Below, in pieces: positions 51,397-63,164 of a DNA stretch of 64,000 bases (the stretch's first letter is position 1; every line of letters begins with the position of its first letter). This stretch comes from Pseudorhodoferax sp047601025. GTDB taxonomy: Bacteria > Pseudomonadota > Gammaproteobacteria > Burkholderiales > Burkholderiaceae_C. The stretch spans positions 3,906,001 to 3,970,000 of the forward strand of contig NZ_JASGJZ010000001.1 of NCBI RefSeq assembly GCF_047601025.1. The letters run 5' to 3'. Both the position numbers and the translations under genes were made by a program. The notes beneath the pieces are model-generated. The model saw only the letters and a program-made list of their open reading frames with translations, did no database searches and was not told the DNA's origin.

Positions 51397-52392
51397 ATGG
51401 ACACTCCGATCACCCGCCGCGGGGCGCTGCGGTTCGCGGCCGCCGCCGCCCTGCCGGCCGGCCTGGCCGCGCGCGGCGCCCGGGCCGACGCCGCCTGGCC
51501 GGCCAAGCCCGTCACGCTGATCGTGCCGTTCCCGGCCGGCGGCGGCACCGACGCCTTCGCGCGCCCGCTGTCGGCGCAGTTCGCCAAGCTCACCGGCCGG
51601 ACGCTGGTGATCGACAACAAGGGCGGCGCCGGCGGCACGGTGGGCGCCAGCGCCGCGGCCAAGGCGCCGCCCGACGGCTACACGCTGTTCATGGGCGCGG
51701 TGCACCATGCGATCGCGCCGTCGGTGTATCCCCGGCTGGACTACGACCTGGAAAAGGACTTCGTGCCACTGCTGCTGCTGGCCAACGTGCCGCAGGTCGT
51801 GGTCGTGAACCCCAGGCGGGTGCCGGCGGGCGACATCGGCAGCTTCCTGGAGCTGGTGCGGCGCAACCCGGCCCGCTTCAACTACGCCTCGGCCGGCGCC
51901 GGCACCTCGCACCACCTGGCCGGCGAACTGTTCAAGCAGCAGACCGGCACCTTCATCACCCACATCCCGTACCGTGGCGCCGGCCCGGCGCTGGCCGACC
52001 TGATCGCCGGCAACGTGGACCTGATGTTCGACGGCCTGGGCTCCTCGGCCGCGCACATCAAGGCCGGACGCATCAAGCCGCTGCTGGTTTCCGGCGGCAG
52101 GCGCAACCCGTCGCTGCCCGACGTGCCCTGCGCCGCCGAGGCGGGGCTGCCCGACTACACCGTGACCACCTGGTACGGTCTGTGGGCGCCGCGTGGCACG
52201 CCGGCGCCGGTGCAGGCGCGCATCGTGGAGGAGTTCCGCCGTGCCGAGGCGGCCGACGAGATCCGGGCGGTCTGGGCCAGCAACGGCGCCGAGTTCGGCG
52301 CGCTGACGCCGGCCGAGTTCGGCAGCTTCGTCGGCAGCGAGATCCGGCGCTGGGCCGGCGTCGTCAAGACCGCGGGCGCGAAGATCGATTGA
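51397..52392 (+). CDS. Bug-family substrate-binding receptor (probably for malonate)
   Basis: The 331-residue protein has a Tat-like signal (TRRGALRFAAAAALPAGLA), then WPAKPVTLIVPFPAGGGTDAF, VIDNKGGAGGTVGA and FNYASAGAGTSHHLAGELF, the Bug pattern. It sits between malonyl-CoA decarboxylase and malonyl-CoA ligase, so malonate is the likely ligand (inference). No membrane partners are adjacent. Confidence 0.92.
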   Translation: MDTPITRRGALRFAAAAALPAGLAARGARADAAWPAKPVTLIVPFPAGGGTDAFARPLSAQFAKLTGRTLVIDNKGGAGGTVGASAAAKAPPDGYTLFMGAVHHAIAPSVYPRLDYDLEKDFVPLLLLANVPQVVVVNPRRVPAGDIGSFLELVRRNPARFNYASAGAGTSHHLAGELFKQQTGTFITHIPYRGAGPALADLIAGNVDLMFDGLGSSAAHIKAGRIKPLLVSGGRRNPSLPDVPCAAEAGLPDYTVTTWYGLWAPRGTPAPVQARIVEEFRRAEAADEIRAVWASNGAEFGALTPAEFGSFVGSEIRRWAGVVKTAGAKID

Positions 52393-52422
52393 ACCCAGGT
52401 TGAACCCGCGAGTGCTTCCGAG

Positions 52423-53973
52423 ATGAGCTACACCACCGACACCCAGAACCTGTTCGCCGCGCTGCGCGCGGCCTTCCCGGCCGACCTCGACCAGGTCGCC
52501 ATCGACGCCACCGAGCCCGGCGGCGCGCCGCTGCGCTACAGCTGGCGCGACCTGGAGCGCGCCAGCGCCATGATCGCCAACCTGTTCGCGGCGCTGGAGC
52601 TGCCGCCGGCCTCGCGCATCGCGGTGCAGGTCGAGAAGTCGGTCGAGGCCGTGATGCTGTACCTGGCCACGCTGCGCGCCGGCCACGTGTTCCTGCCGCT
52701 GAACACGGCCTACCAGAGCGCCGAGATCGCCTACTTCATCGGCAATGCCGAGCCGGCCGTGGTGGTCTGCAGCCCGGCCAGCTTCGGCTGGGTCAGCCAG
52801 ATCGCGTTCCAGGCCGGCACGCGCCACGTGTTCACGCTGGGCGAGGACCGCTCGGGCACGCTGCTGGAGCGCGCGTCGCACTGCAGCGACCGGCACGAAC
52901 CCGTGGCGCGCGGCGGCGACGACCTGGCCGCCATCCTCTACACCAGCGGCACCACCGGCCGCAGCAAGGGCGCGATGCTGAGCCACCGCAACCTCTTGTC
53001 CAACGCCCGGGTGCTGAAGGACTACTGGGGCTGGAGGCCGGGCGACGTGCTGCTGCACGCGCTGCCGATCTTCCACGTGCACGGCCTGTTCATCGCGCTG
53101 CACGGCGCGCTGCTGAACGGCAGCAAGATGCTGTGGATGGCCAAGTTCGACCCCCGGGCCGCGATCGCCCGCCTGCCCGAGGCCACGGTGTTCATGGGCG
53201 TGCCCACGCTGTACGTGCGCATGCTGGCCGAGCCCGCGCTGACGCGCGAGGCCGTGCGCAACATGCGGCTGTTCATCTCGGGCTCGGCGCCGCTGCTGAT
53301 CGAGACCTTCCGCGACTGGCAGCAGCGCACCGGCCACACCATCCTGGAGCGCTACGGCATGAGCGAGACCGCGATGCTGACCTCCAACCCCTACCGCGCC
53401 GAGGACGGCGAACGCCGCGGCGGCACGGTCGGCTTTCCGCTGCCGGGCGTGGCGCTGCGCGTGGTGGACGACGCCGGCCAGCCGGTGCCGGCGGGCGAGG
53501 TCGGCGGCATCCAGGTCAAGGGCCCCAACGTGTTCCAGGGCTACTGGCGCATGCCCGAGAAGACGGCCGAGGAATTCACCGCAGACGGTTTCTTCAAGAC
53601 CGGCGACGTCGGCCGCATCGACGCCGACGGCTACGTGACCATCGTCGGCCGCAGCAAGGACCTGATCATCAGCGGCGGCTACAACGTCTACCCGGCCGAG
53701 ATCGAGGGCTTCCTGAACGAGATGCCGGGCGTGGCCGAGAGCGCCGTGGTCGGCGTGCCGCACCCGGACTTCGGCGAGGTCGGCGTGGCCGTGCTGATCG
53801 CCAGGCCCGGCGCCGCGCTGGACGGCGAGGCGCTGCTGGCCCGGCTCAAGCAGCAGCTGGCCAACTTCAAGATCCCCAAGCGCGCCTTCGTGGTCGAAGC
53901 GCTGCCGCGCAACACCATGGGCAAGGTGCAGAAGAACCTGCTGCGCGAACAGTACAAGGCGCTGTTCGCCTGA
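52423..53973 (+). CDS. matB: Malonyl-CoA synthetase
   Basis: The 516-residue adenylate-forming ligase has P-loop YTSGTTGRSKGAM, ERYGMSETAM, TGDVGRID and the C-terminal catalytic Lys in PRNTMGKVQKN. It activates malonate to malonyl-CoA, which the operon's decarboxylase turns into acetyl-CoA. A general short-chain acyl-CoA ligase is the alternative; the neighbours argue for malonate. Confidence 0.92.
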   Translation: MSYTTDTQNLFAALRAAFPADLDQVAIDATEPGGAPLRYSWRDLERASAMIANLFAALELPPASRIAVQVEKSVEAVMLYLATLRAGHVFLPLNTAYQSAEIAYFIGNAEPAVVVCSPASFGWVSQIAFQAGTRHVFTLGEDRSGTLLERASHCSDRHEPVARGGDDLAAILYTSGTTGRSKGAMLSHRNLLSNARVLKDYWGWRPGDVLLHALPIFHVHGLFIALHGALLNGSKMLWMAKFDPRAAIARLPEATVFMGVPTLYVRMLAEPALTREAVRNMRLFISGSAPLLIETFRDWQQRTGHTILERYGMSETAMLTSNPYRAEDGERRGGTVGFPLPGVALRVVDDAGQPVPAGEVGGIQVKGPNVFQGYWRMPEKTAEEFTADGFFKTGDVGRIDADGYVTIVGRSKDLIISGGYNVYPAEIEGFLNEMPGVAESAVVGVPHPDFGEVGVAVLIARPGAALDGEALLARLKQQLANFKIPKRAFVVEALPRNTMGKVQKNLLREQYKALFA

Positions 53974-54016
53974 GGGCCGGCGGCGCCGCGAGGGCGGTGG
54001 CCGGCCCGGCGCGCCG

Positions 54017-54460
54017 TCAGCGCAGCACCAGCACCGGGATGTGCGAGTGCGTCAGCACGTGCTGCGTCTCGCTGCCCAGCAGCAGGCGGGTCATGCCGCG
54101 GCGGCCGTGCGAGGCCATCACGATCAGGTCGCAGTTGTGCTTCTGCGCGGCCGAGATCAGCGCCTCGGACACCTGGTCCGAGCGGACCACCACCGGGTGG
54201 ACGGTGACCCCCTGCGCCTGCCCCGTGGCCTGCACGGCGTGCAGTTCCTTCATGGCGGCGGCGGTCCAGGTTTCTTCGGTGCGCGCCACTTCCTGCATGT
54301 CCAGCGCCATCGCGCCGTCGAAGTAGCTCTGCGGATAGGGCGGCACCACCTTCACGGCGGTGATGGAAGCGCCCAGCTTGGCGGCCAGCGCCAGTGCGCT
54401 GCTCACGGCCTTCTGAGAGAGTTCGGAACCGTCGGTGGCGACGAGGATGTGCTGGTACAT
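54017..54460 (-). CDS. Universal stress protein (UspA family)
   Basis: The 147-residue Rossmann-like protein starts MYQHILVATDGSELSQKAV and ends with MASHGRRGMTRLLLGSETQHVLTHSHIPVLVL, containing the GxxG(9)GS/T-type ATP-binding motif. An FNR box at 54518-54531 with a -10 TATTCT (54496-54491, minus strand) indicates oxygen-limited expression. Confidence 0.94.
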   Translation of the reverse strand: MYQHILVATDGSELSQKAVSSALALAAKLGASITAVKVVPPYPQSYFDGAMALDMQEVARTEETWTAAAMKELHAVQATGQAQGVTVHPVVVRSDQVSEALISAAQKHNCDLIVMASHGRRGMTRLLLGSETQHVLTHSHIPVLVLR

Positions 54461-54517
54461 GTGGTGTGCTCCCGTGTTGTGAACGATTCCAGAATAGTTC
54501 TGCCGGCGGGTTTTGCA

Positions 54518-54531
54518 TTGATCCACGTCAA
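54518..54531. promoter_or_regulatory. FNR box upstream of usp
   Basis: TTGAT-CCAC-GTCAA matches the FNR/ANR consensus TTGAT-N4-ATCAA at nine of ten positions. Its centre lies about 40.5-41.5 bp from the start predicted from the minus-strand -10 TATTCT, the class II activator position for usp. The divergent ccoI starts 36 bp on its other side. Confidence 0.8.
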
Positions 54532-54566
54532 GGCACGGACGGCCGCCCCTGCGTACGCTGGCGGCC

Positions 54567-56927
54567 ATGCAAGCAAGTCTTCCTGCGGCAGGCGCCTCTG
54601 CTGCGCGCGCGGACGGCGCGCCCGGACCCGGCGGCCTGGCGTGGATCGACGATCCCGGGGAATGGGCCGCGTTCAGCCGCCCGGCCGCGCAACAGGGCGA
54701 GGGTGTCTGGGAGTCCAGCCTGGCGGTGGAGGGCATGACCTGCGCCGCCTGCGCGCTGACGGTGGAGGAGGCGCTGCGTGCCGTGCCCGGCGTGCTGTCG
54801 GCCGAGGTCGGCGCGGCCAGCCGGCGCGCGCGCGTGGTCTGGCGCGCCGGCCAGGCGCGACCCTCGCAGTGGCTGGACGCCGTGCGCGCGGCCGGCTACC
54901 GCGGCGTGCCGCTGGCCGACTTGGCGGTGCGTGCCGAGCGCCGGCGCGACGCGCGCCGGATGCTGTGGCGCTGGCTGGTCGCCGGGCTGTGCATGATGCA
55001 GGTGATGATGTACGCCTATCCCGCGTACACCGCCGCGCCGGGCGAGATCTCGGCCGACGCCCAGGCGCTGCTGCGCTGGGCCTCCTGGGTGCTGAGCCTG
55101 CCGGTCATGCTGTTCTCGTGCGGGCCGTTCTTCCGCGCCGCGCTGCGCGACCTGCGGCGGCGGCGCGTCGGCATGGACACGCCGGTCACGCTGGGCATCC
55201 TGATCACCTTCCTGGTCAGCACCTGGGGCACCTTCGAGCCCGACGGCATCTTCGGCGCCGAGGTGTACTTCGACTCGCTGACCATGTTCGTGTTCTTCCT
55301 GCTCAGCAGCCGCTGGCTGGAGACGCGGCTGCGCGACCGCACCGGCGGCGCGCTGGACATGCTGCTGCAGCGCCTGCCCGACGGCGTGGAGCGCGAGCGC
55401 GCCGACGGCACGCGCGAGCAGGTGGCCGCGCACCGCGTGGCGGTGGGTGACGTGCTGCACGTGCGCCCGGGCGAGGCCTTCGTGGCCGATGCTCGCATCC
55501 TGGACGGCCAGACGCTGGTGGACGAGGCGCTGCTGTCCGGCGAGTCGAGCCCGGTCGCGCGCGGGCCCGGCGCGCCGGTGCTGGCCGGCAGCTACAACCT
55601 GGCGGCGGCCGTGCGCGTGCAGGTCACGGCCGCCGGTACCGACACGCGCTTCGCCGAGATCGCCGCGCTGATGGACGAGGCCGCGCGCTCGCGCCCGCGC
55701 CTGGCGCTGCTGGCCGACCGCATCGCCCGGCCGTTCCTGCTGGCGGTGCTGCTGGCGGCCGTGGGCGCCTGCCTGTTCTGGTGGCGCCACGATCCCGGCC
55801 ACGCGCTGATGGTGGCGGTGGCGGTGCTGGTGGTCACCTGCCCGTGCGCGCTGTCGCTGGCGACGCCGGCGGCGATGCTGGCCGCGGCCGGGGCGCTGGC
55901 GCGCCGCGGCGTGCTGGTGCGCCGGCTGCAGGCGCTGGAGGCGCTGGCCGGGGTCGACACCGTGGTCTTCGACAAGACCGGCACGCTGACGCGCGACGCG
56001 CTGGCGCTGGGCGCGGTGCACACCCGCGCCGGCGTGCACCAGAGCCAGGCGCTGGCCATGGCCGCGGCGCTGGCGCGCCATTCGCTGCACCCGGCCTCGC
56101 GCGCGCTGGCGGCGGCCGGTGCCCAGGGGCCGAGCGAGGAGCAGTGGCAGGCCTGCGACCTGGCCGAGGAGGCCGGCCGCGGCCTGTCCGGCCGGCTCAC
56201 GCGCAACGGCTGGCCCTGGCCCGGCGTGCTGCGGCTGGGCTCGGCCGCGCACTGCGGCGTGGACGCGCCGGCCCAGCAGGACATGACGGTCTGGCTGGCC
56301 GACGAGCGGGGCGTGGTCGCCTCCTTCGTGCTGCACGAGGACCTGCGCGCCGACGCCGCCGCCACCGTGGGCCGGCTGCGGGACATGGGGCTGGCCGTGC
56401 AGTTGCTGTCCGGCGATGCCGGCGCCGCCGTCGCGCGCGTGGCCGCGCAGCTGTCCATCGCCGGGGCGCGCGGCGGCTGCTCGCCGCAGCACAAGCTGCA
56501 GGCGCTGCGCGAGCTGCAGCGCCAGGGCCGGCACAGCGCCATGGTCGGCGACGGCCTGAACGACGGGCCGGTGCTGGCCGGCGCCGACGTGTCGTTCGCG
56601 TTCGGCCATGCCGTGCCGCTGGCGCAGGCGCAGGCCGACTTCGTGGCGCCCGGCGGCGCGCTGATGGTCGTGGCCGACACGCTGGCGCTGGCGCGCCGGA
56701 CCATGGCGGTGGTCCGCCAGAACCTGGCCTGGGCCGCGCTGTACAACGCCGTCAGCGTGCCGCTGGCGATCGCCGGCTGGATGCCGGCCTGGCTGGCCGG
56801 CCTGGGCATGGCCGCCAGCTCGCTGCTGGTGGTGCTGAACGCGCTGCGCCTGTCCGCCGCGCTGCCCGTGCCGCCGGCCGGCACGGCGCCGGTGCGGCTG
56901 CCGCGCCCCTTGCCGGAGCATTCCTGA
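54567..56927 (+). CDS. ccoI: Copper-translocating P-type ATPase for cbb3 oxidase assembly
   Basis: The 786-residue P1B ATPase has an HMA domain with MTCAAC, helices, actuator LSGESSP and membrane metal site VTCPCALSLATP. The phosphorylation motif is DKTGTLT and the hinge is GDGLNDGPVLAGADV. The N-terminal region GLAWIDDPGEWAAFSRP is typical of betaproteobacterial CcoI. CcoI delivers copper for the CcoN active site. It is followed directly by ccoS in the same unit. Confidence 0.94.
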   Translation: MQASLPAAGASAARADGAPGPGGLAWIDDPGEWAAFSRPAAQQGEGVWESSLAVEGMTCAACALTVEEALRAVPGVLSAEVGAASRRARVVWRAGQARPSQWLDAVRAAGYRGVPLADLAVRAERRRDARRMLWRWLVAGLCMMQVMMYAYPAYTAAPGEISADAQALLRWASWVLSLPVMLFSCGPFFRAALRDLRRRRVGMDTPVTLGILITFLVSTWGTFEPDGIFGAEVYFDSLTMFVFFLLSSRWLETRLRDRTGGALDMLLQRLPDGVERERADGTREQVAAHRVAVGDVLHVRPGEAFVADARILDGQTLVDEALLSGESSPVARGPGAPVLAGSYNLAAAVRVQVTAAGTDTRFAEIAALMDEAARSRPRLALLADRIARPFLLAVLLAAVGACLFWWRHDPGHALMVAVAVLVVTCPCALSLATPAAMLAAAGALARRGVLVRRLQALEALAGVDTVVFDKTGTLTRDALALGAVHTRAGVHQSQALAMAAALARHSLHPASRALAAAGAQGPSEEQWQACDLAEEAGRGLSGRLTRNGWPWPGVLRLGSAAHCGVDAPAQQDMTVWLADERGVVASFVLHEDLRADAAATVGRLRDMGLAVQLLSGDAGAAVARVAAQLSIAGARGGCSPQHKLQALRELQRQGRHSAMVGDGLNDGPVLAGADVSFAFGHAVPLAQAQADFVAPGGALMVVADTLALARRTMAVVRQNLAWAALYNAVSVPLAIAGWMPAWLAGLGMAASSLLVVLNALRLSAALPVPPAGTAPVRLPRPLPEHS

Positions 56928-57088
56928 TGGACATCCTGTTCCTGCTGATCCCGCTGTCCGTGGTGCTGGTGTTCTTCATCCTGGGCGGACTGTGGTGGGC
57001 CATCGACCGCGGCCAGTTCGAGGACATCGAGGCCGAAGGCGAGCGCATCCTGCGCGCCGCGGAGGATCGGCCGGTCGCCGGCGATTGA
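56927..57088 (+). CDS. ccoS: Cbb3 oxidase maturation protein CcoS
   Basis: The 53-residue single-helix protein starts MDILFLLIPLSVVLVFFILGGLWWAIDRGQFEDIEAEG, with the conserved WAI-x-xGQFED of CcoS. The ATG overlaps the ccoI stop (TGATG). CcoS is needed to insert cofactors into the oxidase. Its stop codon lies inside the FNR box that precedes ccoN. Confidence 0.95.
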   Translation: MDILFLLIPLSVVLVFFILGGLWWAIDRGQFEDIEAEGERILRAAEDRPVAGD

Positions 57089-57098
57089 CATGCGTCAA
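57085..57098. promoter_or_regulatory. FNR box upstream of ccoNOQP
   Basis: TTGAC-ATGC-GTCAA is a symmetric FNR/ANR site centred about 75 bp before the ccoN ATG. A start 41 bp downstream would leave a leader of about 34 nt. The -10 there is poor (near 57121-57126), as is common for activator-dependent promoters. Confidence 0.8.
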
Positions 57099-57166
57099 AG
57101 CGGCTTTGTCGGCGCCGTCCGACACTGCCGGGCAGTTCTGTAAGTGCGTTCAGAAGAGAGGCGACG

Positions 57167-58603
<1,437 letters not shown>

Positions 58604-58631
58604 GTCCCAAGAAGAAGAGGAACCCACTGCC

Positions 58632-59255
58632 ATGTCGCAGAACATTGAAAAGCCCTCGACCCACGAGAAGATCGAGACCAGCAACTTCCTGATGATCGTG
58701 CTGATCCTGCTGGTGCTGGTCGTCGGCGGCCTGGTCGAGATCGTGCCGCTGTTCTTCCAGCGCTCCACCACGGTGGCGATCGAGGGCGTCAAGCCCTACA
58801 CCGCGCTGCAGCTGGCCGGGCGCGACATCTACCTGCGCGAGGGCTGCTACAACTGCCACTCGCAGATGATCCGCCCGCTGCAGGCCGAGACGCTGCGCTA
58901 CGGCCACTACTCGCTGGCCGGCGAGTTCGTCTACGACCACCCGTTCCAGTGGGGCAGCAAGCGCACCGGTCCGGACCTGCACCGCGTGGGCGGCAAGTAC
59001 AACGACGAATGGCACCGCGTGCACCTGGTCAACCCGCGCGACGTGGTGCCGGAATCCAACATGCCGGCCTATCCCTGGCTGGAGAAGAACGGCATCGACG
59101 GCGCCCAGCTGCAGGCCAACATGCGCGCGCTGCGCCGCGTCGGCGTGCCCTACACCGACGAGGAGATCGCCAAGGCCGCCGAGGACGTGAAGGGCAAGAC
59201 CGAGATGGACGCCACCATCGCCTATCTGCAATCGCTCGGCCTGGCCGTGAAGTAG
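58632..59255 (+). CDS. ccoO: Cytochrome c oxidase cbb3-type subunit II
   Basis: The 207-residue monoheme subunit has an N-terminal anchor (NFLMIVLILLVLVVGGLVEIVPLFF), heme motif CYNCHSQMIRP and downstream Met in ESNMPAYPWL. It passes electrons from CcoP to CcoN. Confidence 0.97.
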   Translation: MSQNIEKPSTHEKIETSNFLMIVLILLVLVVGGLVEIVPLFFQRSTTVAIEGVKPYTALQLAGRDIYLREGCYNCHSQMIRPLQAETLRYGHYSLAGEFVYDHPFQWGSKRTGPDLHRVGGKYNDEWHRVHLVNPRDVVPESNMPAYPWLEKNGIDGAQLQANMRALRRVGVPYTDEEIAKAAEDVKGKTEMDATIAYLQSLGLAVK

Positions 59256-59270
59256 AGGAGGGAGGACGCC

Positions 59271-59408
59271 ATGGACATCAACACCCTGCGCTCGGTGGCG
59301 ACCGTGCTGTCGCTCGCCGCCTTCATCGGCATCTGGGCCTGGGCCTGGTCGCGCCGCAACCGCCAGGCTTTCGACGAAGCCGCCCGCCTGCCGTTCGAGC
59401 AGGACTGA
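59271..59408 (+). CDS. ccoQ: Cbb3 oxidase small subunit CcoQ
   Basis: The 45-residue protein MDINTLRSVATVLSLAAFIG... has one helix followed by WAWSRRNRQAFDEAARLPFEQD, the usual CcoQ tail. A GGAGGGAGGA ribosome-binding site precedes it. It stabilises the assembled complex and lies between ccoO and ccoP as usual. Confidence 0.93.
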   Translation: MDINTLRSVATVLSLAAFIGIWAWAWSRRNRQAFDEAARLPFEQD

Positions 59409-59432
59409 ACCCCACGCGAACGAGAGAACATC

Positions 59433-60332
59433 ATGAGCGACTTCACGAGCGGCTTCTGGTCGATTGCGATCACGGCCGTGACCTTGGTGGGCATCATCGG
59501 CTGCGCCCTCCTGCTGTGGGCGGCCGGCAAGGCCAAGGTCTCGCCGAGCGGCGACAACACCACGGGCCACATCTGGGACGGCGACCTGCGCGAGATGAAC
59601 AACCCGCTGCCGCGCTGGTGGGTGTGGCTGTTCGTCATCACCGTCGTGTTCGGCCTGGCCTACCTGTGGATGTACCCCGGCCTGGGCACCGCGCCCGGCT
59701 CGCTGAACTGGACCTCCGTCGGCGAGCACGACGCCGAGGTCAAGAAGCACCAGGAAGCCACCGCGCCGATCTACGCCAAGTACGCCGACATGCCCGTGCC
59801 CGAGATCGCCAAGGACGCGCAGGCCATGGCCATCGGCGAGCGGCTGTTCATGAACAACTGCGCGCAGTGCCACGGCTCGGACGCGCGCGGCAGCAAGGGC
59901 TTCCCGAACCTGGCCGACGGCGACTGGCTGTACGGCGGCGAGCCCGACAAGATCATCGAGACCGTCACCAAGGGCCGCATGGGCGTGATGCCGCCGCAGG
60001 CCGCCGCCGTCGGCTCGCCGGACGACGTGCGCAACGTCGCGCACTACGTGCTGAGCCTGTCGGGCAGCCCGCACGACTCGGTGCGCGCGGCGCTCGGCAA
60101 GTCCAAGTTCATGGTCTGCGCGGCCTGCCACGGCAGCGACGGCAAGGGCAACCCGCTGCTGGGCGCGCCCAACCTGACCGACGACGTCTGGCTGCACGGC
60201 TGGGGCGAGGACGCCATCGTCGCCATGATCAACAACGGCAAGACCAACCAGATGCCGGCGCAGGAAGGCAAGTTCACGCCGGAGCAGATCCGCGTGCTGG
60301 CGTCCTACGTCTGGGGCCTGAGCCACCAGTGA
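59433..60332 (+). CDS. ccoP: Cytochrome c oxidase cbb3-type subunit III (diheme)
   Basis: The 299-residue protein has two N-terminal helices, DLREMNNPLPRWWVWLF, and two heme c motifs, CAQCHGSD and CAACHGSD, each with a later Met ligand (GVMPPQ, NQMPAQ). It is the electron entry subunit. Confidence 0.97.
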   Translation: MSDFTSGFWSIAITAVTLVGIIGCALLLWAAGKAKVSPSGDNTTGHIWDGDLREMNNPLPRWWVWLFVITVVFGLAYLWMYPGLGTAPGSLNWTSVGEHDAEVKKHQEATAPIYAKYADMPVPEIAKDAQAMAIGERLFMNNCAQCHGSDARGSKGFPNLADGDWLYGGEPDKIIETVTKGRMGVMPPQAAAVGSPDDVRNVAHYVLSLSGSPHDSVRAALGKSKFMVCAACHGSDGKGNPLLGAPNLTDDVWLHGWGEDAIVAMINNGKTNQMPAQEGKFTPEQIRVLASYVWGLSHQ

Positions 60333-60372
60333 TCCACACGAGCCGTCCGGCGCAGACCGGCGGCCAGCCACG

Positions 60373-61794
<1,422 letters not shown>

Positions 61795-61805
61795 AGGAGA
61801 TTCGG

Positions 61806-62066
61806 ATGCAAGTTCCGCAGCAAGCACTGCAGGCCCCCGTCGCCGCCCGCCCGTGGTGGCGCCACGGCATGGTCTGGATGGTCATCGCCGGGCCGGCGGC
61901 GGTCGTGGTGGCCGGCATCGTGACGGCCGTGATCGCGTTCCAGGGCGCCGACCCGGTGGTCCAGGACCCCGCCGCGGCGCAGGCCGCCGAGCAGTCGTTC
62001 GACCACCAGCCGGCCATGCAGGGCCGCAACCACGCGGCCACCGGCGGCGTGCCGGCCGCGCGCTGA
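61806..62066 (+). CDS. FixH-like protein, short
   Basis: The 86-residue protein has PWWRHGMVWMVIAGPAAVVVAG, the N-terminal helix motif of FixH/CcoH, then a short polar tail. Typical FixH is about 150 residues or more, so the periplasmic domain is largely missing. An AAGGAG site 7 nt before 61806 sets the start; an ATG at 61791 overlapping the ccoG stop is an alternative. Confidence 0.78.
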   Translation: MQVPQQALQAPVAARPWWRHGMVWMVIAGPAAVVVAGIVTAVIAFQGADPVVQDPAAAQAAEQSFDHQPAMQGRNHAATGGVPAAR

Positions 62067-62084
62067 AGGGCAGGGGCCGCCGCC

Positions 62085-62354
62085 ATGTGGGGACAACGCC
62101 TGATGTGGATCGCCTGGCCGGCCTTCCTGGCCGCGGGCGTGCTGGAGATGCTGGTGTTCGCGCTGATCGACCCGCACGACCTGCACTGGTTGGGCCGCGC
62201 GCTGGAATGGTCGCCGATGGCCGTCTACACCGCCACCTTCTTCGGCTTCTGGCTGGTGTGCATGGGCGCCTGCGCGATGACGGCGCTGCTGGCGCTGACG
62301 CCGGCGGAGCTCAACCGCGGCGCGGCGCGGCTCAATGGCAGACCTGTGGATTGA
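62085..62354 (+). CDS. Small membrane protein at the end of the cco unit
   Basis: The 89-residue protein has two helices (MWIAWPAFLAAGVLEMLVFALID and AVYTATFFGFWLVCMGACAMTALLAL). I recognise no named family. Position after fixH in the cco cluster suggests a role in oxidase function or assembly (inference). Its last 23 bp overlap the convergent 3' end of fnr. Confidence 0.75.
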   Translation: MWGQRLMWIAWPAFLAAGVLEMLVFALIDPHDLHWLGRALEWSPMAVYTATFFGFWLVCMGACAMTALLALTPAELNRGAARLNGRPVD

Positions 62355-63051
62355 CGATGCGCTGCAGCGCATCGGCATCGCGGATGCGCAGGTGCCGCTG
62401 CTTGACCTCGACGATGCCCTCGTCGACGAACTTGGAGAAGGTGCGGCTCACGGTCTCCAGCTTCAGGCCCAGGTAGCTGCCGATCTCCTCGCGCGTCATG
62501 CGCAGGATCAGCTCGCTGCGCGAGAAGCCGCGCGCGTGCAGGCGCTTGACCAGGTTCAGCAGGAAGGCCGCCACGCGCTCCTCGGCGCGCATGCTGCCCA
62601 GCAGCAGCATCACGCCGTGCTCGCGCACGATCTCGCGGCTCATGATCTTGTGCACGTGGTGCTGCAGCGCGTTGACCTCGCGCGAGAGCTCTTCCAGCCG
62701 GTCGAACGGCATCACGCAGACCTCGGCATCCTCCAGCGCCACGGCGTCGCAGCTGTGCCGGTCGTTGACGATGCCGTCCAGGCCGATGATCTCGCCGGCC
62801 ATCTGGAAGCCGGTGACCTGTTCGCGCCCGTCGGCCGTGGCCACCGTGGTCTTGAAGAAGCCGGTGCGGATCGCGTAGAGCGAGCTGAACTTCTCGCCGT
62901 TGTGGAACAGCGTCCCGCCGCGCTTGATGGAGCGGCGCGTGGCGACGACCTCGTCGATGCGCGCGAGCTCCTGCTGGTCCAGCTGCATCGGCATGCACAG
63001 TTCGCGCAGATTGCAGTTGGAACAGGCGACTTTGACGGCGAGTGGGTTCAT
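62332..63051 (-). CDS. fnr: FNR/ANR-type oxygen-responsive regulator
   Basis: The 239-residue Crp/Fnr regulator has N-terminal cysteines Cys10, Cys13 and Cys19 (ACSNCNLRELC) and Cys101, which ligate the oxygen-labile 4Fe-4S cluster. A cNMP-like domain and a C-terminal HTH with LKLETVSRTFSKF follow; E-SR recognises the TTGAT half-site. A -10 GACAAT (63081-63076) lies 41.5 bp from the FNR box at 63104-63117, indicating autoregulation. Confidence 0.96.
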   Translation of the reverse strand: MNPLAVKVACSNCNLRELCMPMQLDQQELARIDEVVATRRSIKRGGTLFHNGEKFSSLYAIRTGFFKTTVATADGREQVTGFQMAGEIIGLDGIVNDRHSCDAVALEDAEVCVMPFDRLEELSREVNALQHHVHKIMSREIVREHGVMLLLGSMRAEERVAAFLLNLVKRLHARGFSRSELILRMTREEIGSYLGLKLETVSRTFSKFVDEGIVEVKQRHLRIRDADALQRIVNPQVCH

Positions 63052-63103
63052 GGCGTCCTTTCTGACCTAGCGCAAATTGTCTCAAAACCGATTGTGACGG
63101 CGC

Positions 63104-63117
63104 TTGATCATGGTCAA
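63104..63117. promoter_or_regulatory. FNR box between fnr and hemN
   Basis: TTGAT-CATG-GTCAA lies 41.5 bp from the predicted fnr start (class II position on the minus strand). It is about 54 bp before the hemN ATG on the plus strand. One site could therefore serve both divergent genes. Confidence 0.8.
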
Positions 63118-63164
63118 GCACGGGATTGTTCTACCGCGGCACAGTGGCAGCCTGAGGATTTCCC

